From Liriodendron chinense (taxonomy: Eukaryota > Streptophyta > Magnoliopsida > Magnoliales > Magnoliaceae): a stretch of DNA of 64,000 nucleotides. Shown piece by piece: positions 43,588 through 55,531 of the stretch (position 1 is its first letter; each line of letters starts with the position of its first letter). The position numbers were made by a program, and so were the translations under genes. The DNA is taken from positions 2,480,001-2,544,000 of the forward strand of contig ML058408.1 of NCBI GenBank assembly GCA_003013855.2. Reading direction: 5' to 3'. Below the pieces are notes generated by a model. That model searched no databases. It was not told the DNA's origin and was given only the letters and a program-made list of their open reading frames with translations.

Positions 43588-44984
43588 TTGTTCGCTCGCC
43601 TCAAGTGTAAGGCTGCGATGTAGTAATAAATCTCGGTAAGACCGAGGTCGATCCACAGGGAATTGGAAAACAGATTCCAAACTATTACAGCAACTCAATT
43701 TTTCAATATATAAGAGATTCAATTGGAATAATTATGCTAAAACAGTAACTTAATGAAAATCAGTAGTTTAAGGTACTAAGGCATTCAAGGATCCACTTGT
43801 AGCAATCCCATGTCAATCCAATCAATCTAAGCAAGATACACAACTAGATTTGAAGTCCTATCTCTCATCTAGTTGGAAAATAAAGCATTAAACACATTCA
43901 ATCCCATTCAAGTTGAACTTCCAAGTTCTAGTCCCATTCAATCAATGTAGAATTCAAAATCATAGCCTTCGGAGTAACAGCCATGCCTATGGACTATGGC
44001 TTGCTCAAGGACTACTATAATTCGAATATAAACAAGCACCATATGATAATCTCAGAGGTTGCAAGGAATCCATGTCCGGAGCTCATGAACTCTCATAAAA
44101 CATCTCAAACTATCAACTTGGAGAACTAGAGTAAATAAAAATCCAAACTTGAATTGAAACTACTTGAATTAAACTGAATCAAACATGAACTTGGCTACAA
44201 GCTTCACCTCTCAGCCTTAACTGAGAGATTTTAGACGAGCATTGTAATACTATAACTAGAACTCAAATAAGAAAACATAAAAACTAGAAAAATCGGAGTT
44301 TGGAGGGTTGCGGACGCTCCACGACGGCTTCCTCTCTCTAGCACCACATCCCTTAGCTTCTGTGATGCCCTAGGAAGAGCCCCTCGGTGTCCTTTTATAG
44401 TATAGCACGGAAGGTTCCAGATTGCGCAAGAAATCCCGGACTGCACAGAGAAAATCGGAGCTTCACGGAGAAGCTCTGTTACGCGGACGACTGATCGCAC
44501 GACCAGTCTGAGCTCTTGGACGACCGGTCTCAAAACCCCAAAAAACAGTCTAGAGAGTTTGCTTGAAATCCGTCTTTAAAATTTAATTGCAAGGACCGGT
44601 CGCACGACCGGTCTGAGAAGTGGACGACCGGTCATGAATGGTCCAGTGGCCTTCTGCAGTATGATTTTCTTCTGTGTATAGTTGGACCGGTCGGACGACT
44701 GGTCTTGGCGATGGACGACTGGTCACACGACCGGTCTTGGCTGATATTTCCTGCTTTCTTCTTTGGCTTCTTTCTTCCTTTCTTCTCCTCTCTTTCTACT
44801 TTCTTTGGTCCTTCTTCCTTCTTCATCCAATGGCTTCAAATGGCTCTTTTTAGTCTCCAATTGGGTGAATTCCGCTCTCATTCCTGAAATCACAAAACAT
44901 GCATTAGATGGGCCTTTTAAACATGAAAACCATGCATATAATGCGATGTAATGGCAATGCAATGTATAAATTGGAGGTTCAACA
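43588..44984 (-). repeat. Element E 5' LTR
   Basis: 1397 bp, TGTTGAACCTCC to GAGCGAACA on the minus strand. It has a diverged palindrome array (44487-44740), TATA at 44393-44399 and a partly eroded leader hairpin near 44206-44227. Confidence 0.9.
44487..44740 (-). promoter_or_regulatory. U3 palindrome array, diverged (element E)
   Basis: Five or six units with GCAC-type 4-base centres instead of 2-base centres and many mutated arms. TATA lies about 90 bp further on the minus strand. Confidence 0.75.
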
Positions 44985-45604
44985 GTGTCGTGTTCATGTT
45001 GTGTCAAAAAATTGCTCACGCAAACCCGACCCATTAACTAACGGGTCAAAATTTAGTAACCCAAACCCGGCCCATTAAATAACGGGTTACCCATAACCTG
45101 GCCCGTTTAACCCGTTAACTAAATGAGCATGGATTGCCTGCTACCCTATTAACCCGTGACAAAATGAACCTATTTGACCATCATATTGAGAAATGCATCA
45201 ACATGAATAAGTAGCAAGCTGGTCATTGCATTTAAAAATTAAAACTCAAGTCATAAAACCTCACAATGCACTAAAATAATCATGTAAATAATGTACTAGA
45301 AACATACATATCTCAGAAGAAGATATCAAAACAATAATAATACACACCTGTTTCAAAGAACCTCATACTTGCCTTCAATAGTAAAAGTTAGCTTTTAATA
45401 TTGAGAACCTCAAGTAGTCATACTTGCCTACAAAATTTAATTAAACAATATTAAAAGTTAACTTTTGAAGAATGAAGAACTAGAAAAGTAAAAATAAAAA
45501 GAAAAAAGAAAAAAGAAAATATCAGTACGAGAAAATTAACAAGTGGTTTTATTAATAAATTTCAATACCTCTCATTGATTATTAAGAGAATTAGTATTGG
45601 AGCA
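44985..45604 (-). other. hAT element 3' flank (noncoding)
   Basis: Between element E and the last hAT exon. It is rich in short CCCGTTAA/TAACGGG direct and inverted motifs (45025-45175), as in subterminal regions of plant hAT transposons. The terminal inverted repeat itself is not identified; E may have inserted close to it. Confidence 0.5.
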
Positions 45605-46191
45605 TTACGTTGAAGTAGTAGCCTCACAATTCAAATTGAAGACATCCTCAGTGAGCTCTTCCAAGTCAGTTTAATCTTTCTCTACAAGTAGGCATGGTAA
45701 AGAAAAATAAGGAAAAAAATTCACAAATGTTCATATTATGAAAAGAAAAGAAAACTAGTACAAGTTCTATAAGATTTACCTCCCTTGCCAAAAAGCCAAT
45801 CTCGACTACATAATAAAGCTTGAGTAATTTTAGGCAATAATGAACTACGATATTGATCTAGTACTCTACCACTAATACTAAATGTAGATTCAGAGGCAAC
45901 TGTAGAAATAGGAATTGTCAACACATCACAAGCCAAATGAGCAAGTACAGGATAACGAAATTTCTCTCCTTTCCACCAAGTAAGAGCATCTAACTCTTGC
46001 TTTCTGTCTAGCCTTACTTCTTCTAAATACTTATGTATTTCAGATTTTGTACATGAAGAAGAACCCTCTTTGTAACAAATATCAAAATCCTACATTATAG
46101 AAAAGAAGTTAATTAAATCCCTCTGAAATTAAATCTACTAATAAATTGGAGTTTTTATATAAATAAAATTGTAGTTTACCTCGAAAATGAT
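45605..46191 (-). pseudogene. hAT transposase C-terminal remnant (with introns)
   Basis: Minus-strand exons of a hAT-superfamily transposase. Exon 45780-46089 encodes the dimerisation domain: ELDALTWWKGEKFRYPVLAHLACDVLTIPISTVASESTFSISGR (split across positions), then VLDQYRSSLLPKITQALLCSRDWLFGKG. Canonical GT-AG introns lie at 46090-46179 and 45682-45779. The last exon (45605-45681) reads DLEELTEDVF and ends TAA, but an in-frame TAA precedes it, so this copy is dead. Upstream exons are cut off by the B2 LTR at 46192. Confidence 0.8.
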
Positions 46192-47318
46192 TGTTGTAGA
46201 ATAAAGTTGGTCGTCGAAGAAGTATAAAAGATATGCGACCAGGGAGCGTCTCTCCATAAAAGTCACGACCAAACCATCTGACTAGCGAGCCTTCCTGCTC
46301 ACGTCTTATATATCACTCAAACCTGCGACCGCCTATACGCCCCCTTCATATGAGCAACTCCCAACATATGATTAGCTCTGCTCTTGGTCGTTGAGTGGGG
46401 AGCCCCCGTCATACTCCTAACATATGAGTAGCCCCCTTAATATGAGCAGCTCCCGACATATGAGCAACTCCCAACATATGAGCAGCTCTGCTCTTGGTCG
46501 TTGAGTGGGGAGGCCCCCGTCATATGAGCAGCTCCCGACATCTGAGCAGCTCCTAACATATGAGCAGCCCCCTTCATATGAGCAGCTCCCAACATATGAG
46601 CAGTCCCCTTCATATGAGCAGCTCCCAACATATGAGCAGCTCTGCTCTTGGTTGTTGAGTGGGGAGGCCCCCATCATATGAGTAGCTCCTAACATATGAG
46701 CAGCCCCTTTCATATGAGTAACTCCCGACATATGAGCAATTCCCAACATATGAGCAGCTTTGCTCTTGGTCGTTGAGTGGGGAGGCCCCCGTCATATGAG
46801 CAGCGCCCGACATATGAGCAGCTCCCAACATATGAGCAACCCCCGTCATATGAGCAGCTCCCGTCATGTGAGCAGCCCTGGTCTCTAGTCTCTGGTCTCT
46901 GGCAACGACGTCCCTCATCTTATAGTACCAGCAGCCTATATAGGCCAGTTTTGGCTTGTTTCTATTTGTAGCTCCGAACCATGGGAGATCTCTATCAAAA
47001 GACGTAATCAGCTAGACGTTTAGAGTGGTTAGGCCATCCCCTTATCTAAGGATTAACAAGATAAGCGCCTTATCCCCTGAAATCAGCAGTGATCTTAACG
47101 ACTTTTGTAACAGACTGGATCACCCGGATCTGTATAAACAGATGACCCCACAGATGATAAAGGTACACAATCTCCAAGCCTACGTTTCACACTTCATCTT
47201 ACTATTAACTTACCTCTGACTTAAGCTTCGGAGGGCCAACGGCCAAGCGCCAACCACCCTTAGTTTTCTTCTTTGGCTTTCAGGTTTGGAGGGGAGCTCA
47301 CTTCAAGAAGAGCATAAA
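46192..47318 (+). repeat. Element B2 5' LTR, main part
   Basis: Starts TGTTGTAGAATAAAG like B. Its last 37 bases are at 56929-56965, giving about 1.16 kb without F. The U3 is dominated by tandem repeats (46336-46880). Confidence 0.85.
46336..46880 (+). repeat. CATATGAGCAGCTCC minisatellite in element B2 U3
   Basis: About twenty copies of an 18-21-bp unit (CATATGAGCAGCTCC plus a few bases). They are arranged in higher-order blocks separated by a GCTCTTGGTCGTTGAGTGGG segment that recurs four times. Confidence 0.85.
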
Positions 47319-47577
47319 TGTTGAACCTCCAATTTATACATTGCATTGCCTATTACAGGACATGGTGTGCATGATTTTCATGATTTAAAGGGCCATCTAA
47401 CACATGTTTTGTGATTATAGGAATGAGAGCGAACTTCATCTAATTGGGGACCAAAAGAACTCTTTTATAGCTTTTGGATGAAGGAGGAAAGAAGACCAAA
47501 GAAAGAAGAAAGCAAGGAGAAGAGAGAGAAGAAGAAAAAGGAGACAAAGAAAGGAAAAAGAAACAAATGGAAGAAGG

Positions 47578-47809
47578 CTGACCGGTCTTGACCGGTCGGC
47601 CATGAAGGCTGTTCATGTTGAAGACAGGCCGACCGGTCATGACCGGTCGGCCATGCACACTGGACGAAGACAAAACTAGTCCGACCGGTCATGACCGGTC
47701 GGCTAGGTTCACTGGATTGCTAGGAGATCTGTCCGACCGGTCTTGACCGGTCGGCTATGCTCCCTGGAATCTGTGAAAGTCCAGTCCGACCGGTCATGAC
47801 CGGTCGGCT
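47578..47809 (+). promoter_or_regulatory. U3 palindrome array, 5 units (element F 5' LTR)
   Basis: Five paired octamers with centres TT, AT, AT, TT and AT, spaced about 50 bp apart and with nearly perfect arms. TATA is about 95 bp downstream. Confidence 0.9.
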
Positions 47810-47903
47810 CTGCGTAACATGAGTCCTTTCTAAATCTGGACTCCGAAAATTACTGCGCAATGCGTAATCTTTCGCAGAATCCGACGCAAGGGAGGTTTAT
47901 TAC

Positions 47904-47910
47904 TATAAAA
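47904..47910 (+). promoter_or_regulatory. TATA box of element F 5' LTR
   Basis: TATAAAA followed by GGACACCTAGG, aligned with the other LTR families. Confidence 0.75.
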
Positions 47911-48072
47911 GGACACCTAGGGGTTCTTCCTAGGGTATCAGAGAAGCTAAGGAACGTGGTTCTAAGGAGGGAAAGCGATCGTGGAGCGTCTGCAACTCTC
48001 CTATTCGGGTTTTTTTAGTTTTATGCTTTTATTTAGAGATTTTAGTTGTAGCATGACAATGCTCGGCTAGGA

Positions 48073-48094
48073 CCTCTCAGCTAAGGCTGAGAGG
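48073..48094 (+). other. Conserved LTR leader hairpin (element F)
   Basis: Stem CCTCTCAGC / GCTGAGAGG, loop TAAG. It differs from the C, D and K hairpin by a compensated base pair. Confidence 0.65.
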
Positions 48095-48715
48095 TGAAGC
48101 TTGTAGCTAATTTTATGTTGGATTCAGTTTGATTCAAGTATTTTTCAATTCAAGTTTGGATTTTTCTTATGTTTCAGTTCCAAAAGTGGTAGTTTGAGAT
48201 GTTTTATGAGAGTTCATGTACCCAGGACATGAATTCCTTGCAATTCTCTGAGATTGTCACAGGTTGCTTGTTTAGATTCGAATTATAGTAATCCTTGAGC
48301 AGGCCATAGTCCATAGGCATGGCTGTTACTCCGCAGGCTATGGATTTGAATTCTACATTGATTGAATGGACTTGAACTTGGAAGTTCAACTTGATTTGGA
48401 TTGAATGTGTGTGAATGCTTATTTTCTAACAGATGAGAGATAGGACTTCAAATCTAGTTGTGTTCTCTACTTGGATTGACTGAATTGACATAGGATTGCT
48501 ACAAGTGGATCCTTGAAGCCTTAGTACTTTATATCTCTGATTTTTCATTAAGTTGCTATTTTAGTTAAATACCCAATTGAATCTGAATTTCTTCCATAAA
48601 CTGAGTTGCTGGAGTAATTTGGAAGCTTGTTTCTATTCCCTGTGGATCGACCTCGGTCTTACCGAGTTTTATTACTACATCGCAGCCTTACACTTGAGGC
48701 GAGCGAACAAGTTTT

Positions 48716-48731
48716 TGGCGCCGCTGCCGGG
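48716..48731 (+). other. Primer-binding site, tRNA-Asp type (element F)
   Basis: TGGCGCCGCTGCCGGG, six bases after the LTR. Confidence 0.85.
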
Positions 48732-48945
48732 AAATTAGATAACGGTTTTCAAATAGTTCAGTGGTTGTAGAAGTAGATAGGTTTTTCTGATTTTCTTAGA
48801 ATTAACAAAGTTTTCTGTTTTGTAGGAATTCTTCTCTAAGTTCAAGCGCATCAGGTGATACCTTTCTAACTTAGTTTCTTTTAGATTAGTTTCAGATTTC
48901 AGTTTTCTAGGTTAGGATTAGCTTTGATTTTTGGTTGAGTGGTTT

Positions 48946-49086
48946 ATGTCCCGTTGGGAACGTAATCACTCAAATCGTCTCCAATCTGAAGGTGGTTTAG
49001 TTGGACCATTGTCAGTCCATAGACGAGTCCGGAATATTCAAGAGCATTGTGAAAGTTTGGGGAGTATGGATCAAACACCTGTAAGG

Positions 49087-49117
<31 letters not shown>

Positions 49118-52100
49118 CCCCTACTCCAACTACAAACGCAAATCAGGAAGGAGTAGGAGAGAATGAGCTACATAATGTTCCTCCAATGAGATCACTACGG
49201 GACTACCTACAACCTGCCCGAGCAATTACACCCTCTTGCATAGTTCTACCAGCGAACGGTGGAACCCTTGACATAAAACTGGGTGTAATTCAACTTTTAC
49301 CTAAGTTCCATGGGCTAGACTCTGACCGCCCATACTTACACTTGCAAGAATTCGAAGAAGTGTTGGCCACCTTGCATTATCCCAATGTTTTCGAGGATAC
49401 AATCAGACTTAAACTTTTTCCCTTCACTTTGAAAGAAAGAGCCAAAGATTGGCTTCACTCTCTTAGACCACATTCGATTGGGTCATGGGTTGAGATGAAC
49501 CGGGAATTCCTGAAAAAGTTCTTCCCGGCTCATAAAACAAACACTCTTCGAAGAGCCATAATGAATTTTTCGGCTAAAGAGGGTGATTCCTTTTTCCAAT
49601 GTTGGGAGAGATTTAAGGAACTCCTACTTGCTTGCCCACATCATGGCTATGAGAGTTGGCGAGTTATAAATTTTTTCAATGATGGATTAAGTTCCAATAG
49701 GCGCCAATTTGTGGAAATGATGTGCAATGGCGAGTTCATGAGTAAAAATCCAGATGAGGCTTGGAGTTACTTGGACATGTTGGCTGAAAACACTCAATCT
49801 TGGGATACATCGGATAAACCCAAGAACTCCAAGCCCACTCAAGAGAAAGGAGGGATCTATGTCCTTAAAGAGGAAGACGACGTGAATGCAAGGATAGCCA
49901 ACCTCACAAGGAAGGTTGAGGCCATGGAACTTAGCAAAAGTAGAGTTCCCAAGTCCAAGGAAGCTGTTGAAACCACATGTGGGATTTGCCTCACCGACTT
50001 ACACGCTACGCAAGATTGTCCCACAATTCCTACATTTCAGGAAGTGCTACATGAGACAGCCAATGCCACATATGGTTATCAACGGCCCTTCAATGGACCA
50101 GTAGGTAATACGTACAATGAGAGTTGGAAGAACCACCCGAATTTCAGTTGGAAGAATGCTCCTACGGGCAATCCTACCAACTCCCAAAGAGGGCCACCCA
50201 TGCAAAATATGGCCCCACCTCAATTCTCATTGGAGGATACCTTGAGAGCGTTTATGCAAGGGCAAGCACAAATAAATGAATCAAATCAGCAAATGTTCCA
50301 AGAGCTTAAAGTCTCGGTTGATGAGATTAAGGGACGCTTGAATGCTAGGGAAGGGACCTTTCCGGCCCAACCTCAGCCCAATCCAAAGCAAGTACATGAA
50401 GTAAGCATCCCTAATTCTTCCAACCAAAACATGGAGCAAGCTAAATCCATTACCACCCTTAGAAGTGGTAAACAAATTGACAAAACTATTCCAGTGAAGG
50501 CCGATGAGCCTAATGATCCGGTAAATTCTGAGGATGAAGATGGATCTAACTTAGCCCCACAACAACCGGAACGCATTTACAAGCCCATAGCACCATTCCC
50601 TTCGAGATTGGTTGCCCCAAAATCTCTCCCAAATTCTCAAGATATTCTAGAGATTTTCAGACAAGTCAAGATCAATATCCCTTTGCTCGATGCCATCAAA
50701 CAAATTCCCTCTTATGCCAAGTTCCTAAAAGACTTATGCACAACAAAACGCAAATATAATGTGCAGCAAAAGGCCTTCTTAACTGAGCAAGTGAGTGCCA
50801 TCCTCACTCAAAAGACCCCCCCAAAATTCAAAGATCCCGGTAGTCCCACCGTCTCATGTATCATTGGAGACTACCGGATTGAACGTGCCTTATTAGATTT
50901 GGGGGCGAGTGTGAACTTGATCCCATACTCGGTATATGAGCAATTGGGTCTTGGTGAATTAAAACCCACCAAAACCACGTTGCAACTCGCTGATAGATCT
51001 ATCCGGGTACCGAGGGGGATAGTTGAGGATGTTCTAGTCCAAGTTGACAAATTCTACTACTCGGTAGATTTTATAGTCTTGGACACACAACCAGTTTTGG
51101 ATGCTAGCACCCAAATACCGGTAATATTAGGCCGCCCATTCTTTGCCACATCAAACGCAATCATCAATTGCCGGAATGGGGTGATGCAACTATCTTTTGG
51201 AAACATGACACTAGAGGTGAATGTGTTTCATTTGGGCAAAAGACATAGGGATGTCGATGATGATGAGTTCTTCGATGTAAACATGCTAGAAACTTTTGAA
51301 GAAGAAGAACTCCTCCAACTTGAACTACTAGAAAGCTTGGAGACATGCTTAGCACACTTCATGGATTCTGAAGACCCCATCATTAGTGAAATTGTGCAAG
51401 CAGAAAGACCGGTAGTTGATACTAGCTGGTGGAGGCCCCATTTTGAAAAATTGCCACCAACCACATCAAGGCCTCTACCATCTAACATCAACCCACCAAA
51501 GCTTGACCTCAAACCACTGCCATCCGAGCTTAAATACGTATATTTGGGTGAAGAGGAAACGTTCCCAGTTGTCATTGCCTCCCACCTTGAGAAAAACCAA
51601 GAGCTCAAGTTGATTGAGTTACTTAAAGAACATAGGGAAGCCATAGGTTGGACAATAGCGGATCTCAAAGGGATAGATCCTTCGGTTTGCACGCACCGAA
51701 TACACCTTAAAGAAAACGTAAAAACGACTAGACAGCCTCAAAGACGGTTAAATCCAAACATGATGGAGGTTGTCAAAGCCGAGGTGTTAAAGCTATTGGA
51801 TGTGGGTATCATCTACCCCATCTCAGATAGCCAATGGGTGAGTCCTACCCAAGTTGTCCCCAAGAAATCCGGTATTACTATCATTAAAAACGCCAACAAC
51901 GAACTTATACCGACTAGGGTGACCACCGGGTGGCGTATGTGCATTGATTATAGGAAGCTCAACACAGTTACTAGGAAAGACCACTTCCCTCTCCCATTTA
52001 TGGATCAAATTTTGGAGAGGTTGGCAGGCCATTCCTATTATTGCTTCCTAGATGGCTATTCCGGATACAACCAAATTGAGATAGCTCCGGAAGACCAAGA

Positions 52101-54405
52101 GAAAACCACATTTACATGCCCGTTTGGCACCTTCGCTTACCGAAGGATGCCATTCGGGTTACGTAATGCACCCGCCACATTCCAACGATGCATGTTGAGT
52201 ATTTTCTCGGACATGGTGGGTGAGTTTCTTGAGGTATTCATGGATGATTTTTCTGTTTTTGGTTGTACATTTGATGAGTGTCTCAAGCACTTGAAGTTGG
52301 TCTTGATGAGGTGTGAGGAGAAGCAACTTGTTTTAAACTGGGAAAAGTGCCATTTCATGGTACAAAGAGGAATAGTCCTTGGACATATCATCTCGTCCAA
52401 TGGAATAGAGGTGGACCGGGCAAAAATTGACATAATTTCCAATCTACCACCACCCAAAAGCATACGCGATGTGCGGTCCTTCCTTGGACACGCCGGTTTC
52501 TATAGAAGGTTTATAAAGGATTTTAGTCATATCTCAAGACCTTTATGCAACCTTCTACAAAAAGAGAACCAATTTGAGTGGAGTGCTGAATGTCAGTTAG
52601 CTTTTTCAAAGCTAAAAGACATGTTGACAACCGCTCCTATCATGCAACCACCAGATTGGTCCATTCCTTTTGAGTTGATGTGCGATGCGAGCGATTTTGC
52701 TATTGGGGCGGTGTTAGGCCAAAAGAAGGATAAAAAGCCCCATGTCATCTACTACGCCAGTAGGACCTTGAATCCTGCCCAAGTTAATTATTCGACTACG
52801 GAGAAAGAGCTCCTAGCTGTCATTTTTACCTTGGACAAATTCAGGCCATACTTAATAGGATCCAAAGTTATTGTTTATACGGATCATGCGGCGCTGAAAT
52901 ACCTTCTTTCTAAGAAGGATGCTAAGCCCCATTTGCTAAGATGGATCCTACACCTTCAAGAATTCGACTTGGAGATCAAAGATAAGAAGGGGGTAGAAAA
53001 TGTGGTGGCGGATCATCTATCCCGCCTAGTCCTACCAAATTCCATTGACGAGTCACCTATTGAGGACTCATTCCCTAATGAGCAACTCTTTGTTGCTATG
53101 CATCCACCATGGTACGCTGATATAGCCAATTATCTTTCCACAGGTGCGATGCCGATTCATTGGACTGCGCAGGACAAACGAAAATTTCTAAGGGAAGTGC
53201 GTAGATTTTTCTGGGATGAACCTCTATTGTTTAAATATTGCCCAGACCAAATTATAAGGAGATGCGTCCCCGATGATGAACACAATTCAGTCATCTCCTT
53301 TTGTCATGATCATGCATGTGGGGGTCATTTTTCAGCCAAGAAAACAACTGCAAAAATTCTGCAATGTGGTTTTTATTGGCCCACGTTATTTAAGGACACC
53401 CACGAGTTTTGCAAAGCGTGCGAGCGCTGCCAGAAGTTAGGAGGATTATCCCGTCGAAATATGATGCCTCTCACCCCAATTCAACATCTTGAAGTCTTTG
53501 ACTGTTGGGGCATCGATTTCATGGGACCATTCCCCTCGTCTTTTGGACATGTCTATATTCTGCATGCCGTAGACTATGTGTCTAAATGGATAGAGGCTAT
53601 CCCATGTAGAGCCAACGATCATCGTACGGTTCTCAAGTTCCTCAAAGAAAACATACTTTCTAGATTTGGGACGCCTCGAGCCATTATTAGTGATGGTGGT
53701 TCTCACTTTTGCAATAAACCTTTTGAAACTTTGATGAAGAAATATGGTATTAGGCACAAGGTGAGCACCCCATACCACCCACAAACCAGTGGGCAAGTTG
53801 AAATCTCCAATAGGGAAATCAAGCAGATTTTGGAAAAGACGGTGAGACCGGATCGCAAGGATTGGTCCCTAAGATTAGATGATGCACTTTGGGCTCACCG
53901 TACCGCCTACAAGACACCCATTGGAATGTCCCCTTTTAGACTTGTCTATGGGAAAGCTTGCCACTTGCCTGTGGAGATAGAACACAAAGCCTATTGGGCA
54001 ATTCGGGCTTTAAATTTTGACATGGACAAAGCTAGCTCGCTTCGAAAAATTCAATTAAATGAGCTTGATGAAATCCGGAACGATGCATATGAGAACTCGA
54101 GAATTTACAAGAGTAAGATGAAGGCTTTCCACGACAAGCACATCTTCAGGAAATCTTTCCAGGAAGGACAGAAAGTACTCTTGTATAATTCCCGACTTCA
54201 CCTTTTTCCGGGCAAATTACGATCTCGATGGACTGGCCCATATATTATCAAAGAAATTTTTCCTCATGGGGCTGTTGAGATTGAAAATGCAGCGAATGGT
54301 AACCGTTTTAAAGTTAATGGACAACGCCTTAAACCATTTGTTGAGAAATTCGATTCAGAGGACACGTCCATCACTCTGATTGATCCTGTCTATCAGGATG
54401 ATTGA
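48946..54405 (+). CDS. Element F gag-pol polyprotein
   Basis: An open frame of 1819 codons from the ATG at 48946. The frame opens earlier at a TTG, and E conserves the position of this ATG. Domains: polyproline run from a 29-base C tract; SLRDYLQPARAITPSC (about residue 80); gag core (about 145-260); zinc knuckle CGICLTDLHATQDC (345-358); protease LLDLGAS (Asp 651); RT with MCIDYRKLN and catalytic FMDD (Asp 1100 and 1101); RNase H (Asp 1247, Glu 1288, Asp 1313); integrase with HHCC-type finger (CKACERC) and catalytic triad Asp 1524, Asp 1583, Glu 1619; C-terminal WTGPY motif. It makes the particle and the enzymes that copy and integrate the element. All catalytic residues are present. Confidence 0.95.
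49093..49121 (+). repeat. Poly-C tract (29 C) inside the element F gag
   Basis: Encodes a run of about 13 prolines near residue 55. E has only a few codons of mixed Pro at this place (GGGGGAGG on the plus strand near 43190). Confidence 0.9.
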
Positions 54406-55531
54406 TCTCCTAGTCTGATGGAGGTATAGCATAGGTAGGTTTAGTTTTGTTTTACTGTTTTAATAGGTTTTAGTTGTTGGGTTGGAGAATTCCATGATCA
54501 CTCTCTCAGGTACTATTGTTCTCACTCCCTCATATTTTACCATTGCTCTCATGTTCATGCTAATTGACTATCTTTTTACATTGAGGGCAATGCAAGATTT
54601 GGTTGGGGGGTGAGATAAGATCCCTCATTTAACATATTGCAACATTTCGAGCTTCATATGCGGCAAAATTTTTTCAAATTTTCTAACATCTCAAATTTTT
54701 TTAGAAAATCTTGTTTCTATACTTTTGAGATGCTTTGAGTATAAGAAGAGGAGATACGAAGTGTGTGATGTTGTAGTTTTGAATTTCTCCCAACATAATG
54801 GTTTTATATGATAGTTCCCCTATTGTTGTGATTGATAGAAAATTTGAACACCTTTACACCAAGTTCACATTACACGATTTTCATGAGTTGACAGGTTTAT
54901 GTGATTTGTAGATTAGTAGACTTTGATTTAAAGGTGTTGAGCAGCCAAGCCGGGGTATTTTGTCCATCCTTGTCCATGGGAAAATAACGAAAGATATGGA
55001 TTTCTAAAAATCCTATCTAATTTAAAAGAAAAGGGAAAGAAAGGATGAAATCGGGAAGGAAAGAAAAATGGTGGAAAATTCTGAAAAGGGCTACCTATTA
55101 CCAACCTGGGGATGGTCGAACCGTAACCAAAGCCGGAAATGGGACGTAGTGTGATAGCCGTCGGAAGGACGATAAGGCAAATTCCTGTCATAGGCTCGTT
55201 GTTGCTCTGTGCACCTTAAAATCATTGGTTTACCTAATCTATGAAGAAGATGATCCCAGGAACTCATGAGATGAATTTTCACTATACACACTTGGTTGAA
55301 TTTGTTCGAGTTCTTCTATTTATCAATCAATCAGCGGGAATTTCATGTAGACACTTCTTATGTTTTGAGAGCCCAAGGTTTCAGCTTCTATCACCAAATT
55401 TTTCCAAATTTTATACTTATATGTCTTGGAATGGATAAAAACATGGTTTCTGAAAGAGAGTTGGATTTGGAGGTTTGAAATTGTTTCACGCATGTTTTGC
55501 TCGGGACTAGCAAAAAGCTGGTTGGGGGGTG
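54406..55531 (+). other. Element F 3' noncoding region with internal and terminal polypurine tracts
   Basis: No ORF of note. The internal tract GGTTGGGGGGTGAG is at 54601-54614, after CATTGAGGGCAATG. The terminal tract GGTTGGGGGGTG is at 55520-55531, touching the 3' LTR. The region is homologous to the 3' regions of C, D and G. Confidence 0.85.

Larger units (their letters stand above)
39819..44984 (-). mobile_element. Element E: decayed Athila-type gag-pol retrotransposon, 5' part
   Basis: Minus-strand relative of F: 5' LTR 43588-44984, PBS 43565-43581, then gag, protease and the first part of RT, where element G interrupts it at 39819. RNase H, integrase and the 3' LTR are missing. The base after the LTR begins GTGTC (44985-44989), its expected target duplication. 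Three nonsense codons, a lost start codon and a 2-bp deletion in RT show it is inactive. Confidence 0.85.
47319..48709 (+). repeat. Element F 5' LTR
   Basis: TGTTGAACCTCC to GAGCGAACA. Array 47578-47809, TGCGCA/TGCGTA cluster 47852-47880, TATA 47904-47910, leader hairpin 48073-48094. A second short inverted repeat (CTCGGT/ACCGAG) lies near 48650-48666, just before the LTR end. Confidence 0.95.

Noticed and set aside
48204..48389. 61-codon ORF present in the F LTRs and the solo LTR (also 412-597 and 56417-56602)
   Set aside because: Antisense to the LTR transcript. It is conserved only because the LTRs are homologous; the copy in E is disrupted.
54406..55531. Env-like gene after pol in F, as some Athila elements have
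   Set aside because: No ORF of useful length is present in this region in F, C or D.
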